Source: Extensimonas perlucida
GTDB taxonomy: Bacteria > Pseudomonadota > Gammaproteobacteria > Burkholderiales > Burkholderiaceae_C
Assembly (NCBI RefSeq): GCF_007655255.1
Contig: NZ_VMYE01000004.1
Span: forward strand, 153,334-217,333
Length of the DNA stretch: 64,000 nt
Reading direction: 5' to 3'
Under the pieces are notes generated by a model that worked only from the letters and a program-made list of their open reading frames with translations, had not been told where the DNA came from and ran no database searches. Below are positions 17,760 through 25,801 of this stretch, piece after piece. The translations under genes and the position numbers were made by a program. Every line of letters starts with the position of its first letter. Positions within the stretch are counted from its first letter, which is position 1.

Positions 17760-18141
17760 ACCCAAATTGTTCATTAGGACGCGGGATGATGGCGAGGTGG
17801 CTGGCGAGGCAGTTTGGCTGCTGAGGAGAAGTCCATGGCCGGTGCCATGGACGCCGAGGCAGCGGCCAAAATGGCCGTCAGGCGCCCGCCAGCGCCCGCG
17901 TAGGTGCGCAGCACCGCCTAATGGACAATCTGGGTTAAACCCAGATTGTTCATTAGGACGCGGGATGATGGCGAGGCGGCTGGCGGGCATCACTTCGTCC
18001 GCCTGTCTGCCGCCTCGCAATGACGGGCGAAAGACGCAGGCTGGGTTGCCAACCCAGCCTGCCTTCATCATTTTTGATAGCTTCCAGCGCTTGCTGCACC
18101 TTGGCTAATGGCCATTTTTGGCCTGAAATTCCAAGCACGAT
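17760..18141. repeat. 380-bp gene-free region of direct and inverted repeats
   Basis: Two direct copies of about 48 bp (from 17761 and 17939) share attgttcattaggacgcggg and gatgatggcgagg. A 17-bp inverted repeat with one mismatch (17920-17936 / 17938-17954) centres on one base. A second near-perfect palindrome, 18036-18062, is built on gcaggctgggttg. A ~45-bp interspersed repeat follows at 18070-18122. No gene is supported here. This looks like a graveyard of small repeats at the edge of the accessory block. Confidence 0.7.
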
Positions 18142-19392
18142 TCATTGCTCCACGTGCACGCGCAGCCCCAGCACGGTCTGCGTGCCGGGGCCGCCGCCGG
18201 GGCGGGTGATGTATTGCAGGTCGGGCTGCACGTACACATGCGGGGCCAGCTCGGTCGAATACACCAGCTCCCACACGGTTTCAGCGCGCTGCAGCGGCTG
18301 GCGCACCTGCGCCAGCCCCAAAGTCAGCACATCGGCCGGGCGCGCCGCGAACAGCCCGCGCACGCGCGCACCCGCGCCCAGGTAGCTGCGCACCATGCTC
18401 GCGGCCTGCGGCGCGCGCCCGGCTTGCGCAAACAGGCTCCACAGGCGCCGGGCCTCGTCGCGCCAGCTGTGCTGGACAATGCCATACGGGCCTGACGCCC
18501 CCGCCGTGCCCTGCAGCCGGTGCTGCCACCAGCCGAGCTTGAGCGTGGTGCCCGCTTTGCTGCCTGCGGCGGCATCGTCGGCGCGCGCTACGTCGTCCGC
18601 GTCCACGCCGTCGGCACCGTCCGCACCGCCAAAGTCACGCGCGGCCTCGGCGATGAACAGCGCGCCGCGCAGCGCCCCCGTGCCCGCGGGCGGGTTGCCC
18701 TGCCAGAGGCCGGCCTGCGCGCTCCAGCCCCGGCCCAGGTCGGCCCCCGCCACCATGGCCAGCCCAGGGTTGGGGAAGGTGGCGAGGCGGGCGTTTTCGG
18801 TCAACGTGGGCGTGCTGCCGAACGAAGCGTTGTGCAAATGCCCGGCCACCTCGGTCACGTTGAACTGGTTGGCCAGGTCCATCACCCCGCCCTGCACGAA
18901 GGCGCTGCCGGTGCCCTGGCGATAGCTGGCCTGATAGACGCGCAAAAAATCCGGCGCCCACAGACTGGTGGGCAGCTGCGCGTCGCCGCTGCGCTGCGGC
19001 AGATTGCCACTCGCGCGCAGGCCCATGAGCATGAGGTCGAACTGCCCCTGGCGCCACCAGCCGGCCTGTTCGGTGTCCAGGCTCAGGCCGGCCTGCACCG
19101 CGGCCACGGCGAGCGGCCGCCGCGCTCCGCGCCCGCCCACCACGCCCAGCGCCTCGGCATCCAGGTGCAGCAGGCTGCTCAGGCCCTGGCCCCAGGGCTG
19201 CGCGGGCGGGGTGTAGGGCGCACTGTAGGGGGCCAGCGGCTCGTTGCCAGCCTCGTTGCCCGGCTCGCTGCCCGGCGTTTGCGCGACGTTTGGATCGGCC
19301 TGTGCCCAGGCGCCAGCCAGCCACAGCGCCAGGACGCCGCAGGCGCCGAGCTTTTGGATTGCGTTACCTCTGCGCATGCAGCTTGATTTCAT
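18142..19392 (-). CDS. OprB-like carbohydrate porin
   Basis: About 416 aa. Signal peptide at the N-terminus (LGACGVLALWLAGAWAQA), then a beta-rich, aromatic-containing outer-membrane domain with VYQASYRQGTG and WSAQAGLWQGNP, ending VQPDLQYITRPGGGPGTQTV and LGLRVHVEQ, the usual close of OprB-family porins. The family forms outer-membrane channels for sugars. The start is chosen at MKSSCMRRGN (19392); MRRGN at 19377 is equally possible, and neither has a strong ribosome site. It stands alone, bounded by repeat-rich DNA on both sides. Confidence 0.82.
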   Translation of the reverse strand: MKSSCMRRGNAIQKLGACGVLALWLAGAWAQADPNVAQTPGSEPGNEAGNEPLAPYSAPYTPPAQPWGQGLSSLLHLDAEALGVVGGRGARRPLAVAAVQAGLSLDTEQAGWWRQGQFDLMLMGLRASGNLPQRSGDAQLPTSLWAPDFLRVYQASYRQGTGSAFVQGGVMDLANQFNVTEVAGHLHNASFGSTPTLTENARLATFPNPGLAMVAGADLGRGWSAQAGLWQGNPPAGTGALRGALFIAEAARDFGGADGADGVDADDVARADDAAAGSKAGTTLKLGWWQHRLQGTAGASGPYGIVQHSWRDEARRLWSLFAQAGRAPQAASMVRSYLGAGARVRGLFAARPADVLTLGLAQVRQPLQRAETVWELVYSTELAPHVYVQPDLQYITRPGGGPGTQTVLGLRVHVEQ

Positions 19393-19552
19393 GATTCTTG
19401 GTCGCTTTCCGAACGTCCATGAAGGTGCTGTGCGGCGGGCGAGCGAAGTGACAGGTAGGCGTCGACTATTCGCTGCATATTTTGCGGAGATTGGAGAGCG
19501 GATTCGCCGCATTCAGAATGCCCCGTGGCGCTATCACCGGGCTGCTGCCGCC

Positions 19553-19721
19553 CTAGGAGCCTGTCGGACTTTGGAATCGCCGGCTGCGAATGCGCCGCAG
19601 CGGCCCATTTTTTACCGTCTTCTTGCCCCATAGCGCCACTATGGGGCTGCGAATCCGGCAAAAACTGGCCTCGCTGGGGCGCGTTCTCGCTATCGACGCC
19701 CAAAGTCCGACAGGCTCCTGG
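19553..19721 (+). mobile_element. 169-bp palindromic MITE-like element, copy 2
   Basis: It begins CTAGGAGCCTGTCGGACTTT and ends AGTCCGACAGGCTCCTGG. The left edge keeps CTAG; the right edge has cctgg instead. It overlaps the 3' end of yhaV and provides its last codons and stop. A base change relative to other copies (gctttcgacg to gctatcgacg) makes that stop. Confidence 0.85.
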
Positions 19722-20211
19722 CCACTGATTCCTGCAGCCGCTGCGCTTCTTTCTGCGCCTGCGCCAGCAGCCGATCCCAGTCATCGGGCGGATGCCCGTT
19801 TTCCAGCATCTTGCGGAACACCCGGTAGGCATCGTCGCTGCGCTCAAAGGCACGTTTGGTGTCTTCGTCATTCACCCAGGCGTAAACGATCACCTTGGCC
19901 TGCGCGTGGTAGCGGAAGAACAGTCGGTACTGCTGGAAGAACTTGGCCCGGAACCAGTGTTTGTGCTCGTCGCCGAGCGTCCCGCCCTGGCGATACTCCG
20001 GTCGCGCCGGATCTTGCGGGATGACATCGAACGCCAGTTTGGTGATCGCGGCCAGTCGTTTGCTGGCGTTCTTTTTCACGTACCCGGCAGGATCCTTCTG
20101 TTTCAGACTCTCGACCTGCCGTGCCAAGGCTTCAACCTGCGCCAGGAACAGCGGATGAGCGAAGACCGTCCAGCCGTGAATGACCAGGGGTACGGGTTTC
20201 CCTGCGCTCAT
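19690..20211 (-). CDS. yhaV: YhaV-type ribonuclease toxin with a repeat-derived C-terminus
   Basis: 173 aa, RelE-like fold toxin of the PrlF-YhaV type. Typical segments are PLVIHGWTVFAHPLF, KLAFDVIPQDPARPEYRQG, HWFRAKFFQQYRLFFRY and IVYAWVNDEDTKR. These enzymes cut mRNA. The ATG at 20211 overlaps the antitoxin stop. About the last eleven residues (ARSLSDFGRR) and the stop codon are encoded inside MITE-like copy 2, so the native C-terminus has been replaced. The catalytic core is untouched, so activity is plausible. Confidence 0.88.
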   Translation of the reverse strand: MSAGKPVPLVIHGWTVFAHPLFLAQVEALARQVESLKQKDPAGYVKKNASKRLAAITKLAFDVIPQDPARPEYRQGGTLGDEHKHWFRAKFFQQYRLFFRYHAQAKVIVYAWVNDEDTKRAFERSDDAYRVFRKMLENGHPPDDWDRLLAQAQKEAQRLQESVARSLSDFGRR

Positions 20212-20537
20212 TCATCGTCTGCCGAAAGGGCCGCTTCGAGATCGACATCGACGCCGCCAACCAACGATTGGAGTCGTTCGATGAGGGCGGCATCCACAGC
20301 TTGCAGCCGCTCGGGGTGGCGAGCGATGTCGGCGGCGAGGAAACCGAGGAACTGCCCCAGCACCGGGTCGTCGCCCTCGGGGGCCTCGGCGCGCGTGAGC
20401 ACCACCTCTCCACTGGGGCGAATGGTGTAGTGGATCTTGTCGCGCTTGCCCAGCTTGAGGGCACGACGCACGGTTTCCGGCACCGTGGTCTGGTAGCGAT
20501 CGGTGAGTGTGGATTCGACTTCGAGGGTCGCGGCCAT
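20208..20537 (-). CDS. prlF: PrlF-type antitoxin
   Basis: 109 aa. It carries an N-terminal AbrB swapped-hairpin DNA-binding domain (ESTLTDRYQTTVPETVRRAL) and an acidic C-terminal half with DPVLGQFLGFLAADIARHP, the part that binds YhaV. ATG 20537 has AGGAG eight bases upstream. The stop overlaps the yhaV start (ATGA). A 16-bp palindrome lies 38 bp upstream of the start and is a likely autoregulatory site. Confidence 0.9.
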   Translation of the reverse strand: MAATLEVESTLTDRYQTTVPETVRRALKLGKRDKIHYTIRPSGEVVLTRAEAPEGDDPVLGQFLGFLAADIARHPERLQAVDAALIERLQSLVGGVDVDLEAALSADDE

Positions 20538-20574
20538 GGCGGTCTCCTGCGGATCTGGGGTGATGCCTGAATGG

Positions 20575-20590
20575 TAATGCAATCGCATTA
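20575..20590. promoter_or_regulatory. Palindromic operator upstream of prlF-yhaV
   Basis: TAATGC-AATC-GCATTA is a perfect inverted repeat. A second, imperfect palindrome, AATGCAGCTGCGTT, follows about 8 bp further on. The position and pairing fit autorepression by an AbrB-type antitoxin; this is an inference from position. Confidence 0.5.
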
Positions 20591-20738
20591 TCCTATCAAT
20601 GCAGCTGCGTTGCCTTCGGTGACGCCCGGACTCGGATGGGCGTAAATGGGTGTGCTTTTTGGCCGGAACGGGACGGACGCGGGTTCGATTCCGGTTGCAA
20701 ACCCGCGCCGCAAAGCTGCCGGGGTTACACGGCCTTGG

Positions 20739-23700
20739 CTACGCTGCGCCGCCCGCAGGCCCGGCCCCGTGGCTGCGCGCAAGGTTCAGCGCCAGCAGGC
20801 GACGCAGGATGTCTTCGTCGCTCCAGTCGGGCGCGTAGTCGGCCCAGCCGTAGGCCGCGGCCACGGCGGCGTCAAGCGCGGCGTGCGCCTGCGCGAGCCA
20901 TGCCGGGCGCTGGTTGTAGAGCTTGGTGAGCGTGCGCTGCTGCAAGTCTTTTTCAAAACCGGGGCGCGGCACGATGCGCTCGGGATAGGGCGAATGCTCC
21001 ATGCCCAGCGGCACCACCTCGGGCACGCGCTGCGTCCATTCGGGCGGATTGAGCCACGCCTGGCGCAGCGCGTCGAGCCGCTGCGCGGCCTGCGCGATGG
21101 CCGTGGCGGCGGCGCGCAGGGATATGCTTTTGGTAGCTGCTAGTGCTTGCTGCGCCTTGGCTTGAGGCCGATTTGGCTCAAAATCTTGCGCCGCGATCAA
21201 GACCGTGTCCGCGAGCCCCGCGGGGATCAGCGCTCCGCCTTCCACGGCCTCGGTGCGCTGGTGCGCGGTGTCGGCGGGGGTGAGGCCGGCGGGGAAGGGG
21301 AAGGTTTCGAAAACCTGCGTCGTGTTGTAAACAGGTCTGTCCTCCAGCGTGCCGCCGCGCGCCAAAGCCCAGACGACGTGAAAACGGCTCGACAGCACGC
21401 CAAAGGTCGTGTCATCGGCGCGCGGAATCACGATCAGCCTGTGCTCGGGCGCGACGCGCGCGGGCAGGAACACGAACAGGCGGTGCTTGGCCGTTTCCAC
21501 GGTGACGATGTAGCGCGTCAGCGCGGCGAGCTGGCGGCGCAGGCCGGGGCGTGTTTCGCCGAAGCGCCACCACCAGCGCGCGCGTGCCGCACGCTTGTTG
21601 CTGGCACGCACGGGAGCGACCTGCGCGCGCACGTGCGCAAACGGCGCCTCGTACAGCGCGGCGTCCTGCTCGGACATTTGGGCGCCGAAGTCCACCACCC
21701 AATCGCCCGACCAGCGGTAGGTGATGTCGCGCCCGTTGTAAATGGGCTTGAGCACGTCGCTGTTGGGCCGGCCGTGGACGTTGGGCAGGCGCAGCCATTG
21801 GGCGGCGGTTTCGGCGGGCACCTTGAACTTGCCGGCCAGGCAAAAGCCGAAATACGAGGCGTCGGCGTTCTCGGCCAGCGGCTTCGCGCGCGTCAAGTCC
21901 ACCGCCTCGCCGCTGGCGAGCGGCTGCGCCTTGAGGTCGGTGAAGATTTGCGCCACCTCCTGCCCGTCGAGCCGCGCGGGCTGATCCCACGCGCCAAAGC
22001 ACACGATGGACACGCGCACGGCGGCGCCCTCGTTCACCCAGGGTTCGTCGGCCCAGGCTTCGAAGATGCGCGTGGTGTGCGCAATGCGCTCGAGCACGGG
22101 GCGGTTGCCGCGCTGGCGGATCGAGTTGGTTGCTACCAAACCCGCAGCTTTCAGCGCTTGCTGTGCAATGGCCGAGCGCGCTTTTTCATACCAAAACGTA
22201 ACGAGGTCGGCGCCGCCGGGCACACGGCCTTCGTACACCTTGCGCAGCGCATCGACGTAGGCGTCGCCGAGTTCGCTGCGCATCCACTTGTCGCCCAAAA
22301 ACGGCGGATTCCCCACCACCACGTCGGCCTTGGGCCAGGCGGCTTCGACGGGCCGGGGCGGCCCGCCTTGCGCTTCGCTTTCCCACGCGAGCAGCGCGTC
22401 GCGGCATTCAATTTGCTCGAGCGGCTCGAGCACGGGGTTGGTTTTGGGCTGGTAGCCGTGCGCGATGCGCCACTGGATTTCGCCGATCCAGATGCTCACG
22501 CGCGCGAGTTCGGCGGCGTATTCGTTGAGCTCTATGCCCAGCACGTTGTGCGGGCCGGTGACCAGGTCTTGCTCGCGCGCAAGGCCCAGGTCGGCGGCCT
22601 GCGTGACGCACACCAGCTCTACGTCCTTGAGCGCCTTGAGCCCGAGGAACAGAAAGTTGCCGCTGCCGCAGGCCGGGTCCAGGATGCGAAAGCCGGCCAG
22701 CGTCTGCAGCCACTGCACGAAGCGCGCGTGCGCCTTTTGGTAGGCGGCGTCGCCATGCTTCTTGATTTTGGCCGTGAGCCCTTGCAGCTCCTGCGCAAAT
22801 TGCTCCCACTGCTGTAGCAACGGGCGGATGATGACGGGGTCGATGATGCGCGCGATGGTGGCCGGGTCGGTGTAGTGCGCGCCAAGCTGGCTGCGCTTGG
22901 CGGGGTCGAGCCCGCGCTCGAACAGGGTGCCAAAGATGGAGACGTCGATCGCGCTCCAGTTGAGCGCGGCGGCCTTGCGCAGCTCGGTCACGTCCGGCAC
23001 TTCGAGCCGCGGCACTTCGATGCGCGCAAACAGCCCGCCGTTGAACCAGGGCAGGTCGTCGGGCCCGTAGAGGCCGCCGTCACGCATGGTGGCAAAGAGC
23101 TGCTGCAGGCCCTGGGTGAGGCGTTCGCTGCTGAGGTGGCGGTTGCCCACGAGGCGCTCGAACATGCGCCCCGGCAGCAGGCCCACGTCTTCGGCAAAGA
23201 AGCAAAACAGGCACTGCGTGAGGAAGTGCGCCACCGCGTCGGGGTGGTGGCCGCGGCGGCGCAGCTGCTCGGCCAGGGTGGCAAAGCTCTGCGCGGCGGC
23301 TTCGGTGATGGCGCGGTTGGTGAGCTGCGGGCGAAAGCTCGCAGGATCGTTCCACAGGCGGCGCAGCAGCTCGCGCGCCTCGGGCTGGTCGAGCTGGTCG
23401 AGGCGCACGGTGTGCGTCTGGCTCGGGTGGCCGTTGAACTGGGTGTGGATGCGGATCGTGAGCCGGTCGCACACCACGAGCAGCGGCGGGTTGGCCAGCG
23501 CCAGGCTGTATTGCTGCAGCTGGCGCAGCGCGGCGTCGAGGTTTTTGCCGGGGGCTTTGTTTTCCCACGCGAAGTGGTCGCGGTAAAACACGTCGGCGTA
23601 GCCGCGTGCCTCGCCGAGCACCAGCGAGCCGCGCTCGAACAGGTATTCGTGCGCCACCTCGCCGCTGCCGGGCTTGGGCACGCCGAGCAGCTCGCACAGG

Positions 23701-23813
23701 TCGAGAAAGTAGCTTTGTGCGCCCTGCTCTTCGTTGAGCGCGTAGGCAGGGCCGCCAGGGCCCCATTTGGCGATGAATTCTGCGGGGGTCATGGGCGCGG
23801 GGGCATCGAACAT
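20739..23813 (-). CDS. MmeI-like (type IIL/IIG) restriction enzyme-methyltransferase
   Basis: 1024 aa, single chain. The N-terminal nuclease region has ADVFYRDHFAWENKA, a D-X8-EXK pattern fitting PD-(D/E)XK. The methyltransferase core has ILDPACGSGNFLFLGL (motif I) and VVVGNPPFLGDKW (motif IV), followed by a target-recognition region and a C-terminal helical region. It is probably bifunctional, cutting and modifying DNA without a separate partner; no other restriction gene is adjacent. Two stretches near 21127-21184 and 22128-22195 match the ~45-bp interspersed repeat and are translated in frame. ATG 23813 or 23792 could start the protein. Specificity is unknown. Confidence 0.85.
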   Translation of the reverse strand: MFDAPAPMTPAEFIAKWGPGGPAYALNEEQGAQSYFLDLCELLGVPKPGSGEVAHEYLFERGSLVLGEARGYADVFYRDHFAWENKAPGKNLDAALRQLQQYSLALANPPLLVVCDRLTIRIHTQFNGHPSQTHTVRLDQLDQPEARELLRRLWNDPASFRPQLTNRAITEAAAQSFATLAEQLRRRGHHPDAVAHFLTQCLFCFFAEDVGLLPGRMFERLVGNRHLSSERLTQGLQQLFATMRDGGLYGPDDLPWFNGGLFARIEVPRLEVPDVTELRKAAALNWSAIDVSIFGTLFERGLDPAKRSQLGAHYTDPATIARIIDPVIIRPLLQQWEQFAQELQGLTAKIKKHGDAAYQKAHARFVQWLQTLAGFRILDPACGSGNFLFLGLKALKDVELVCVTQAADLGLAREQDLVTGPHNVLGIELNEYAAELARVSIWIGEIQWRIAHGYQPKTNPVLEPLEQIECRDALLAWESEAQGGPPRPVEAAWPKADVVVGNPPFLGDKWMRSELGDAYVDALRKVYEGRVPGGADLVTFWYEKARSAIAQQALKAAGLVATNSIRQRGNRPVLERIAHTTRIFEAWADEPWVNEGAAVRVSIVCFGAWDQPARLDGQEVAQIFTDLKAQPLASGEAVDLTRAKPLAENADASYFGFCLAGKFKVPAETAAQWLRLPNVHGRPNSDVLKPIYNGRDITYRWSGDWVVDFGAQMSEQDAALYEAPFAHVRAQVAPVRASNKRAARARWWWRFGETRPGLRRQLAALTRYIVTVETAKHRLFVFLPARVAPEHRLIVIPRADDTTFGVLSSRFHVVWALARGGTLEDRPVYNTTQVFETFPFPAGLTPADTAHQRTEAVEGGALIPAGLADTVLIAAQDFEPNRPQAKAQQALAATKSISLRAAATAIAQAAQRLDALRQAWLNPPEWTQRVPEVVPLGMEHSPYPERIVPRPGFEKDLQQRTLTKLYNQRPAWLAQAHAALDAAVAAAYGWADYAPDWSDEDILRRLLALNLARSHGAGPAGGAA
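21127..21184 (+). repeat. ~45-bp interspersed repeat inside the MmeI-like gene
   Basis: It reads cttttggtagctgctagtgc through ttgaggccgatttggctcaa, the forward form. It is translated on the minus strand as about FEPNRPQAKAQQALAATKS near the protein's C-terminal region. Confidence 0.6.
22128..22195 (+). repeat. Weaker ~45-bp repeat copy inside the MmeI-like gene
   Basis: It contains gcagctttcagcgcttgctg and an A/T-containing edge resembling the family. It is more diverged than other copies and may be chance similarity reinforced by amino-acid constraint. Confidence 0.35.
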
Positions 23814-23828
23814 GGAGAGGGCAAGCTC

Positions 23829-23915
23829 GTAGGCTGGGTTGGCGTAGCGTAACCCAGCATTTCCGGTACGTGGCCAGCAGCCGGTGCTGGGTTACGCTGC
23901 GCCAACCCAGCCTAC
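23829..23915. repeat. 87-bp intergenic palindrome with ~30-bp arms
   Basis: Arms 23829-23858 (gtaggctgggttggcgtagc...) and 23886-23915 (...gcgccaacccagcctac) pair almost throughout. The shorter palindrome at 18036-18062 shares ggctgggtt. It separates the MmeI-like gene from gph and contributes the gph stop codon. Confidence 0.8.
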
Positions 23916-24796
23916 TGCTGCAGCGGCAGCAGGTCGGCGAGCGAATCGATGTAGCCATCGGCCGGCACGCTGCGCGCGGGCTGGCCGTGGTTGTAGCCGT
24001 AGGTGACGAGCACCACGGGGCAGCCGGCGGCGCGCGCGGCCTGGGCGTCGTTGCTCGAGTCGCCCACCACGAGCGTGCGCGCGGGCGCGCTCAGCAGCGC
24101 TTCGCAGGTTTTGCGCAGCGGCAGCGGATCGGGCTTTTTGGCGGCAAAGCTGTCGCCACCGAACACCTGCGCAAAGTACGGCGCAAGCCCCTTGGACTGC
24201 AGCAGCGCACGTGCAAAGGCCAGCGGTTTGTTCGTCAGGCAGGCCAGGCGCAGGCCCGCGGCGTGCAGCGCCTGCACGCCCTGCAGCGCACCGGGGTAGA
24301 GCTGCGCGTACTGGCCGTTGATGGCCGCATAGTGCCGCTGGTAGCTGGGCCAGGCACGCGCGTACAGGGCCTCCACCTGCGCATCGATTTCAGGAGCTGC
24401 TTGCGCTTGTCCCACCTGCGTTAGCACGTGTTTTAGCACTGAACGCAGCAGGTGCTCGGAGCCTTTGCCTATCATGGTCGCGACGAAGGCGGGCGCGATG
24501 GGCGGCAAACCTGGGAGCCTGTCGGACTTTGGAATCGTCGGCTGCGAATGCGCCGCAGCGGCCCACTTTTCACCGGCTTCTTGCCCCATAGCACCACTAT
24601 GGGGCGGTGAATCCGGCAAAAACGGGTCTCGCCGGGGCGCATTCTCGCTTTCGACGCCCAAAGCCCGACAGGCTCCCAGGTCCTGCAGCATGCGGTTGAG
24701 CGCGACGCTGAAGTCGCCCAGGGTATCGACGAGCGTGCCGTCGAGGTCGATGATGGCCGCGTCCCAGGCCGCGCGCTCGAGCGGGATCGCGATCAT
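23912..24796 (-). CDS. gph: Phosphoglycolate phosphatase with an in-frame MITE-encoded insert
   Basis: 294 aa, against about 220-240 for the family. HAD motifs are intact: [11 protein letters not shown] (I), CLTNKP (II), the Lys in [10 protein letters not shown] (III) and [16 protein letters not shown] (IV). It removes phosphate from 2-phosphoglycolate. Between LQDLG and LPPIAPAF in the cap domain lie about 56 extra residues ([13 protein letters not shown]... to ...KSDRLPG). These are encoded exactly by MITE-like copy 3, read through in frame. A ~45-bp repeat also encodes the [14 protein letters not shown] region. It overlaps rpe by ATGA. Whether the insert is tolerated is unknown. Confidence 0.92.
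   Translation of the reverse strand: MIAIPLERAAWDAAIIDLDGTLVDTLGDFSVALNRMLQDLGACRALGVESENAPRRDPFLPDSPPHSGAMGQEAGEKWAAAAHSQPTIPKSDRLPGLPPIAPAFVATMIGKGSEHLLRSVLKHVLTQVGQAQAAPEIDAQVEALYARAWPSYQRHYAAINGQYAQLYPGALQGVQALHAAGLRLACLTNKPLAFARALLQSKGLAPYFAQVFGGDSFAAKKPDPLPLRKTCEALLSAPARTLVVGDSSNDAQAARAAGCPVVLVTYGYNHGQPARSVPADGYIDSLADLLPLQQ
24388..24437 (+). repeat. ~45-bp interspersed repeat inside gph
   Basis: It reads atttcaggagctgcttgcgc, then the variable middle, then gttagcacgtgttttagc. It is translated on the minus strand as part of the cap domain, downstream of the MITE insert. Confidence 0.55.
24511..24679 (+). mobile_element. 169-bp palindromic MITE-like element, copy 3, inside gph
   Basis: Same sequence and orientation as the copies at 19.6, 40.3 and 47.3 kb. 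The edges read ctgggagcc and ggctcccag rather than CTAG. One of its frames has no stop on the minus strand, so it adds about 56 codons to gph without breaking it. Confidence 0.9.
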
Positions 24797-25524
24797 GCGG
24801 CGCGCGGGGTGGCAGAGGCAGCAGCGGGCGCGGCAGACGGCGCCTGCGCAAGCTGCGCGCGCATGGCCTCGATCACGGCGCGGTAGTCTGGCTGGCCGAA
24901 GATGGCGCTGCCCGCGACGAAAGTGTCCGCGCCCGCGTCGGCCACGCGGCGGATGTTGTCGGCCTTGATGCCGCCATCCACTTCCAGCCGGATGTCCTTG
25001 CCGCAGGCGGTGATGCGCCGACGCGCGTCCTCGATCTTGCGCAGCGCCGAGTCGATGAAGCTCTGCCCGCCAAAGCCGGGGTTCACGCTCATGATGAGGA
25101 TCAGGTCTATGTCTTCGATCACCCAGTCGAGCACGTCCAGCGGCGCGGCGGGGTTGAATGCAAGCCCCGCTTTGACGCCGCGCGCGCGGATCGCCTGGAT
25201 GCTGCGGTGCACGTGGCGCGTGGCGTCGGGGTGGAAGCTGACAGTGTCGGCGCCAGCCTCGGCAAAGGCCGCCGCGAGCGCATCGACGGGCTCGACCATC
25301 AGGTGCACATCGATGGGCACGGGCACGCCCGCCGCGGTGCGCGCGTGCGGCTTGAGCGCCTGGCAGACCATGGGGCCGAAGGTGAGGTTGGGCACGTAAT
25401 GGTTGTCCATCACGTCGAAGTGAATCCAGTCCGCGCCAGCAGCGATGACCTGGCGCAATTCATCGCCCAAACGGGCGAAGTCGGCAGAGAGGATGGAGGG
25501 GGCGATGCGGTAAATCGTGCTCAT
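24793..25524 (-). CDS. rpe: Ribulose-phosphate 3-epimerase
   Basis: 243-aa TIM-barrel enzyme of the pentose phosphate and Calvin cycles. Motifs are [38 protein letters not shown]-type metal ligands in [23 protein letters not shown] and [12 protein letters not shown]. The C-terminal Ala/Pro tail is longer than usual. The stop overlaps the gph start, an arrangement common in Burkholderiales, where trpE often follows. Confidence 0.97.
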   Translation of the reverse strand: MSTIYRIAPSILSADFARLGDELRQVIAAGADWIHFDVMDNHYVPNLTFGPMVCQALKPHARTAAGVPVPIDVHLMVEPVDALAAAFAEAGADTVSFHPDATRHVHRSIQAIRARGVKAGLAFNPAAPLDVLDWVIEDIDLILIMSVNPGFGGQSFIDSALRKIEDARRRITACGKDIRLEVDGGIKADNIRRVADAGADTFVAGSAIFGQPDYRAVIEAMRAQLAQAPSAAPAAASATPRAA

Positions 25525-25596
25525 GGCGCGATTGTCGCAGCCAGCGGCGCGCTGGAACCCCTGGAGCCCCTGGAGCGGCTGAAACCCCTCTATTTT

Positions 25597-25612
25597 TTGA
25601 ACAAATGTTCAA
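25597..25612. promoter_or_regulatory. Palindrome TTGAACAAATGTTCAA upstream of DUF4148 gene 1
   Basis: Perfect 6-bp arms, 4-bp spacer. The 14-bp core TGAACAAATGTTCA recurs at 27220-27233 next to the lysR start and upstream of the second DUF4148 gene. A shared regulator, possibly the intervening LysR protein, is an inference. Confidence 0.5.
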
Positions 25613-25648
25613 CTGCAAATTGATTGTTTCAAAAATTGAAACATTGAA

Positions 25649-25676
25649 TTGACATCCGTCTAGTTTTTCATACCTA
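25649..25676 (+). promoter_or_regulatory. Candidate promoter of DUF4148 gene 1
   Basis: TTGACA at 25649-25654, 16 bp, TACCTA at 25671-25676. Directly downstream is the palindrome TAGGG-TTTT-CCCTA, also present upstream of the second DUF4148 gene. Confidence 0.45.
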
Positions 25677-25801
25677 GGGTTTTCCCTAGTATTCGAGCCA
25701 TCGTTGTATCGCAACCCCTCAGTCGATGCACCGATGCCGGCAAGCAAGGGCCATCGCCCACCGGCGTTATGGCCGCCACCCGCTTTTGAAAGGATTCCAC
25801 C

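Noticed and set aside
17760..18062. Two direct repeats considered as a minimal CRISPR array
   Set aside because: Only two units of unequal context, a 130-bp gap, internal palindromes and no cas genes in the window.
19389..19871. 160-codon minus ORF spanning the region before the porin and MITE copy 2
   Set aside because: Most of it is the MITE read in a second frame joined to the antisense of yhaV; no family similarity or ribosome site.
20690..20725. tRNA-like T arm (ggttcgattcc) upstream of the prlF operator
   Set aside because: The stem around the loop does not pair over five bases and there is no acceptor, D or anticodon arm; a short hairpin gcgggtt/aacccgc explains the sequence.
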